From Shouchella clausii (GTDB lineage: Bacteria > Bacillota > Bacilli > Bacillales > Bacillaceae_D): 64,000 nt of DNA. Shown piece by piece: positions 61,609 to 64,000 of the stretch; position 1 is the first letter of the stretch, and the number at the start of each line of letters is the position of its first letter. Location of the stretch: positions 248,001 to 312,000 of the forward strand of contig NZ_BCXJ01000004.1 in NCBI RefSeq assembly GCF_001598215.1. Direction: 5' to 3'. The notes under the pieces were generated by a model that was not told the DNA's origin, ran no database searches, and saw only the letters and a program-made list of their open reading frames with translations. Both the position numbers and the translations under genes were made by a program.

Positions 61609-61760
61609 CAGACTGTAGACAAACGCTCGCATACTTCGTCGTTTGCCTCGGTCATTTGCTCATGAACCCTCGTTCTATTCGCATCTTCCCTCGGCTGCAC
61701 TCCTCGTCTGACAAGCGTTTTCTATCAGTCTGATTGTTTGTCGACTTTGTCGACAACCTC
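61609..61760 (-). repeat. Terminator-associated repeat element, copy B, inside a duplicated terminator
   Basis: Starts cagactgtagacaaacgct and ends agcgttttctatcagtctg (61732), imperfect inverted repeats; a palindrome ttgtcgac/gtcgacaa follows. It is flanked by two copies of the hairpin acgcctccc...ggaggcgt, like a target duplication. Copy A is at 33609-33744. Confidence 0.75.
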
Positions 61761-61784
61761 ACGCCTCCCCAAAAAAGGAGGCGT
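61761..61784 (-). terminator. Terminator hairpin, proximal copy lacking a T tract
   Basis: Stem acgcctccc/ggaggcgt directly after the trhO stop. The minus strand continues GAGGTTGTCG, so this copy probably does not terminate by itself. Confidence 0.6.
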
Positions 61785-61793
61785 GTAAACGAT

Positions 61794-62762
61794 TTATAAT
61801 CTAGCAGGTAGCTTCTCTCCAAGAACGTCAAGCCGCGCTTGGTGCTCTTCGGGAGAAAGCTGATGCTCTTTTACATAGAGATTGCGAGGGTGGACGCGGC
61901 ATTCAGGTGTACAGCCGCGCAAATATTTATGCTCATTTTCCTCTGAACATAAAATTTGCTTGTTGCACTCTGGATTGGCGCAATTGACATACCGCTCACA
62001 CGGTTTTCCGTCAAAGTAATCTTTTCCGACTACTGTTGGCGATACGTGGTTAATCGGCACCGTTAGACGCTCATCAAATACATAGCATTTGCCATCCCAC
62101 AATTCCCCTTTTACTTCTGGGTCTTTTCCGTAGGTGACAATGCCGCCATCGAGTTGAGCCACATCTTCAAACCCTTCTTTTTTAAGCCAGCCTGAAAATT
62201 TCTCGCAGCGGATTCCTCCTGTGCAGTAAGTAAGAATTCGTTTATTTTCAAATTGCTCTTTGTTTTGTCGAATCCAATCAGGCAACTCCCTAAAGGCCTT
62301 AATGTCTGGGCGTATGGCCCCACGAAAATGGCCGACATCATACTCATAATCATTGCGGGCGTCAATGACAACCGTGTCTTCTTTCAGCATTGCTTCACGC
62401 CATTCTTTTGGCGATAGATGCTTGCCTGTCAGTTCATTTGGATTAACATCGTCTTCATTCAAGCGAAGCGTTACCAGCTCTGGACGAGGACGTACATGCA
62501 TTTTTTTAAATACGTGCCGCTCTTCTTCGTCGACTTTAAATACAATGCCTTCAAACAACGGGTTGGCTTTCATCGCCTCCATATAGGCATCGGTATTTTC
62601 CTTCAGCCCAGATACGGTTCCATTAATGCCTTCTTTTGCTACAAGCACTCGTCCTTTTAACTGCAAGCTTTTGCAAAAAGCGAGATGCTCTTTAGCAAAT
62701 CCTTCTGGATCTTCAATCGTAGTGTAATAATAATACAGTAGTACACGGTAATCTTTAGACAT
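61794..62762 (-). CDS. trhO: tRNA uridine(34) hydroxylase TrhO (rhodanese domain)
   Basis: Oxygen-dependent enzyme producing 5-hydroxyuridine at tRNA position 34. N-terminal acylphosphatase-like part ([15 protein letters not shown] near 37), then a rhodanese domain with [18 protein letters not shown] and the catalytic Cys in [11 protein letters not shown] near 182. A C-terminal Cys-rich tail ([15 protein letters not shown] ... [12 protein letters not shown]) follows. The ATG at 62762 is used with ggtggaagag upstream; an in-frame GTG four codons earlier is possible. Product 322 aa. Confidence 0.93.
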   Translation of the reverse strand: MSKDYRVLLYYYYTTIEDPEGFAKEHLAFCKSLQLKGRVLVAKEGINGTVSGLKENTDAYMEAMKANPLFEGIVFKVDEEERHVFKKMHVRPRPELVTLRLNEDDVNPNELTGKHLSPKEWREAMLKEDTVVIDARNDYEYDVGHFRGAIRPDIKAFRELPDWIRQNKEQFENKRILTYCTGGIRCEKFSGWLKKEGFEDVAQLDGGIVTYGKDPEVKGELWDGKCYVFDERLTVPINHVSPTVVGKDYFDGKPCERYVNCANPECNKQILCSEENEHKYLRGCTPECRVHPRNLYVKEHQLSPEEHQARLDVLGEKLPARL

Positions 62763-62921
62763 ATACTCTTCCACCTATCTCCTTATATTTGCAAGATACA
62801 ATGTGTAGGTGTCTTACCTAGTCAGCCACATCTGTGTCTCATGTTTTGCCAACCTATATTATACAAAAATTCGCCTCTTTGTCCAGTTCCTTGCTGTTTT
62901 AACATTGCAAGTGAAATGACC

Positions 62922-62960
62922 AAAACAAAAGCTCCCTCCAATCCCAAGGAGATGAGCTTT
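62922..62960 (-). terminator. Rho-independent terminator of the ferredoxin gene
   Basis: Stem aaagctc..ctcc/ggag..gagcttt followed by TTTTGTTTTG on the minus strand. Confidence 0.8.
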
Positions 62961-63006
62961 CTATCGTGGGCTACTTTGATAAATGTTGTTAGCGCGTTTC
63001 CAACTG

Positions 63007-63246
63007 TTATTCAATCCCAAAAAATTCTTCCGCTTTTTTCAAGAACTTTTGATCTTCCGGGGCCATCTCATATTCTTCCACAATTGCATCAACTGGACAT
63101 ACACCTTGGCAAGCGCCGCAATCAATGCAAATATCCGGATTAATGAAGTATTGATCTTCTCCTTCTTCAATGCAGTCGACTGGGCATACATCGACACATT
63201 CCCCAGCTTTCTCCCCGATGCAAGGGCTTAAAATGACAAATGCCAT
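63007..63246 (-). CDS. fdxA: 7Fe-type ferredoxin
   Basis: 79-aa electron carrier. The first cluster region has CIGEKAGECVDVCPVDC, spaced as in FdxA proteins with a [3Fe-4S] (or labile [4Fe-4S]) centre. The second, CIDCGACQGVCP, is a standard [4Fe-4S] motif. ATG at 63246 with aaaggagtg upstream. It is monocistronic by its terminator. FdxA-type ferredoxin is a safe family call; partner enzymes cannot be told from here. Confidence 0.92.
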   Translation of the reverse strand: MAFVILSPCIGEKAGECVDVCPVDCIEEGEDQYFINPDICIDCGACQGVCPVDAIVEEYEMAPEDQKFLKKAEEFFGIE

Positions 63247-63379
63247 GTTTTACACTCCTTTAAAAAGTCTCCTCTTTTAAGGGAACAGCAAAAAGCCGCT
63301 CTCTCCTTTTCAATCATTCTTACTGCCTGTCTCTAGCATACACCTCTGCCACATAAACATAAAGGGTTTTGCCTGAATT

Positions 63380-64000
63380 TCACTTACTTTTCATCGTTGC
63401 TTGAACGGGTAATGGCCCTTCAAGATCAATCGACGCGACTGAGTCCGTGTGGATGTTTAGCCAACTAGCCGCTAACTGCTTAAATTGATTCGCTTCTCCA
63501 GTCGTATAAAAACGATGTGCCGCCTTTACCGGATGTTTTTCGTTCATTGAATGGTAAAATAGCAAACTGCTTACTTCCCTTGCCGTCTCCTCGCCTGATG
63601 AAATCACGGTAACGCCAGGCAAACACGCTTCAATAACAGGCTTTAACAATGGGTAATGGGTACAGCCTAAAATCAACGTATCGAAGCCAGCGCCTTGAAG
63701 AGGAGCGAGCGATTCGCGTACCACCGCTTCTGCTTCAGGTCCTTTAATCGTCCCCTGTTCAACAAGCGGCACAAATAATGGACATGCCAAGCTTTCAACT
63801 GTTACGTTTTCATCAATCGAATGGAGCGCCATCGTGTAGGCATTGCTTGCAATTGTGCCTATTGTTCCAATGACAGCAACATGTCGATTTTCGCTCACTT
63901 GTATCGCGCTGATCGCCCCTGGACGGATCACGCCAACAACTGGGATGTCTAACTGGGCTCTCGCTTCTTCCAGCACAACGGCAGTTGCAGTATTGCAGGC
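63380..64000 (-). CDS. racE: Glutamate racemase, C-terminal part (5' end outside the window)
   Basis: Makes D-glutamate for peptidoglycan (and poly-gamma-glutamate in some bacilli). The visible frame starts with CNTATAVVLEEA, which contains the first catalytic cysteine, and later has LILGCTHYPLLKP with the second; IRPGAISAI and the Thr/His surroundings are normal. About 207 codons are present, so roughly 65 N-terminal residues are missing. It stands upstream of gerM, as racE does in B. subtilis, but with trhO and the ferredoxin gene in between. Confidence 0.95.
   Translation of the reverse strand, partial: ACNTATAVVLEEARAQLDIPVVGVIRPGAISAIQVSENRHVAVIGTIGTIASNAYTMALHSIDENVTVESLACPLFVPLVEQGTIKGPEAEAVVRESLAPLQGAGFDTLILGCTHYPLLKPVIEACLPGVTVISSGEETAREVSSLLFYHSMNEKHPVKAAHRFYTTGEANQFKQLAASWLNIHTDSVASIDLEGPLPVQATMKSK

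Overview
This window is a low-to-mid GC Firmicute chromosome segment. Gene order and proteins match the Bacillaceae core region that in Bacillus subtilis runs racE-gerM-rph-ysnA-ysnB ... ilvBHC-leuABCD-ysoA-tig-clpX-lonB-lonA-ysxC-hemAXCDBL-spoVID-ysxE-valS-folC-comC-spoIIB-maf-radC-mreBCD-minCD. Sporulation genes (spoIIB, spoVID, ysxE, lonB, cotA, gerM) show an endospore former; an alkaliphilic Bacillus/Shouchella clausii-like genome is my best guess from memory, not something I could test. Almost everything is on the minus strand.

Layout: 1-4.8 kb holds division and shape genes (minD partial, minC, mreDCB, radC, maf). 5.1-17.9 kb holds an S9 peptidase, spoIIB, comC, folC, valS behind a Val-type T-box, two small membrane-protein genes, ysxE, a second unrecognised gene and spoVID. 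18-24.2 kb is the haem operon hemAXCDBL. 24.4-33.5 kb holds ysxC/engB, lonA, lonB, clpX, tig and a TPR gene. 33.7-43.7 kb is the branched-chain amino-acid cluster ilvD-[Leu T-box]-ilvBHC-leuABCD. 44-46.2 kb carries an unknown 136-aa gene and a CotA-type laccase on the plus strand.

46.2-57.7 kb is an accessory block absent from this position in B. subtilis. It begins with decayed gene pieces, then encodes on the minus strand DhaK, DhaL, a TIM paralogue, an RpiB paralogue, a GlpX phosphatase, a GntP permease, a TIM-barrel decarboxylase/isomerase-like protein and a Rossmann oxidoreductase. A divergent DeoR regulator and a transketolase lie on the plus strand. The best reading is a complete route for a branched or four-carbon sugar acid (D-apionate is the leading candidate): import, oxidation, decarboxylation to L-erythrulose, phosphorylation, two isomerisations to D-erythrose 4-phosphate and entry into the pentose phosphate pathway. 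A shared A-rich motif lies at three promoters in the block, and the transketolase start codon appears to be reached across a hairpin that separates it from its Shine-Dalgarno sequence. The block ends at a group IIC intron remnant and a tRNA-Gly/tRNA-Arg operon whose tRNA-Gly 5' half has been copied in tandem.

58.4-64 kb returns to core genes (ysnB, ysnA/rdgB, rph, gerM), then trhO, a 7Fe-type ferredoxin and a partial glutamate racemase gene.
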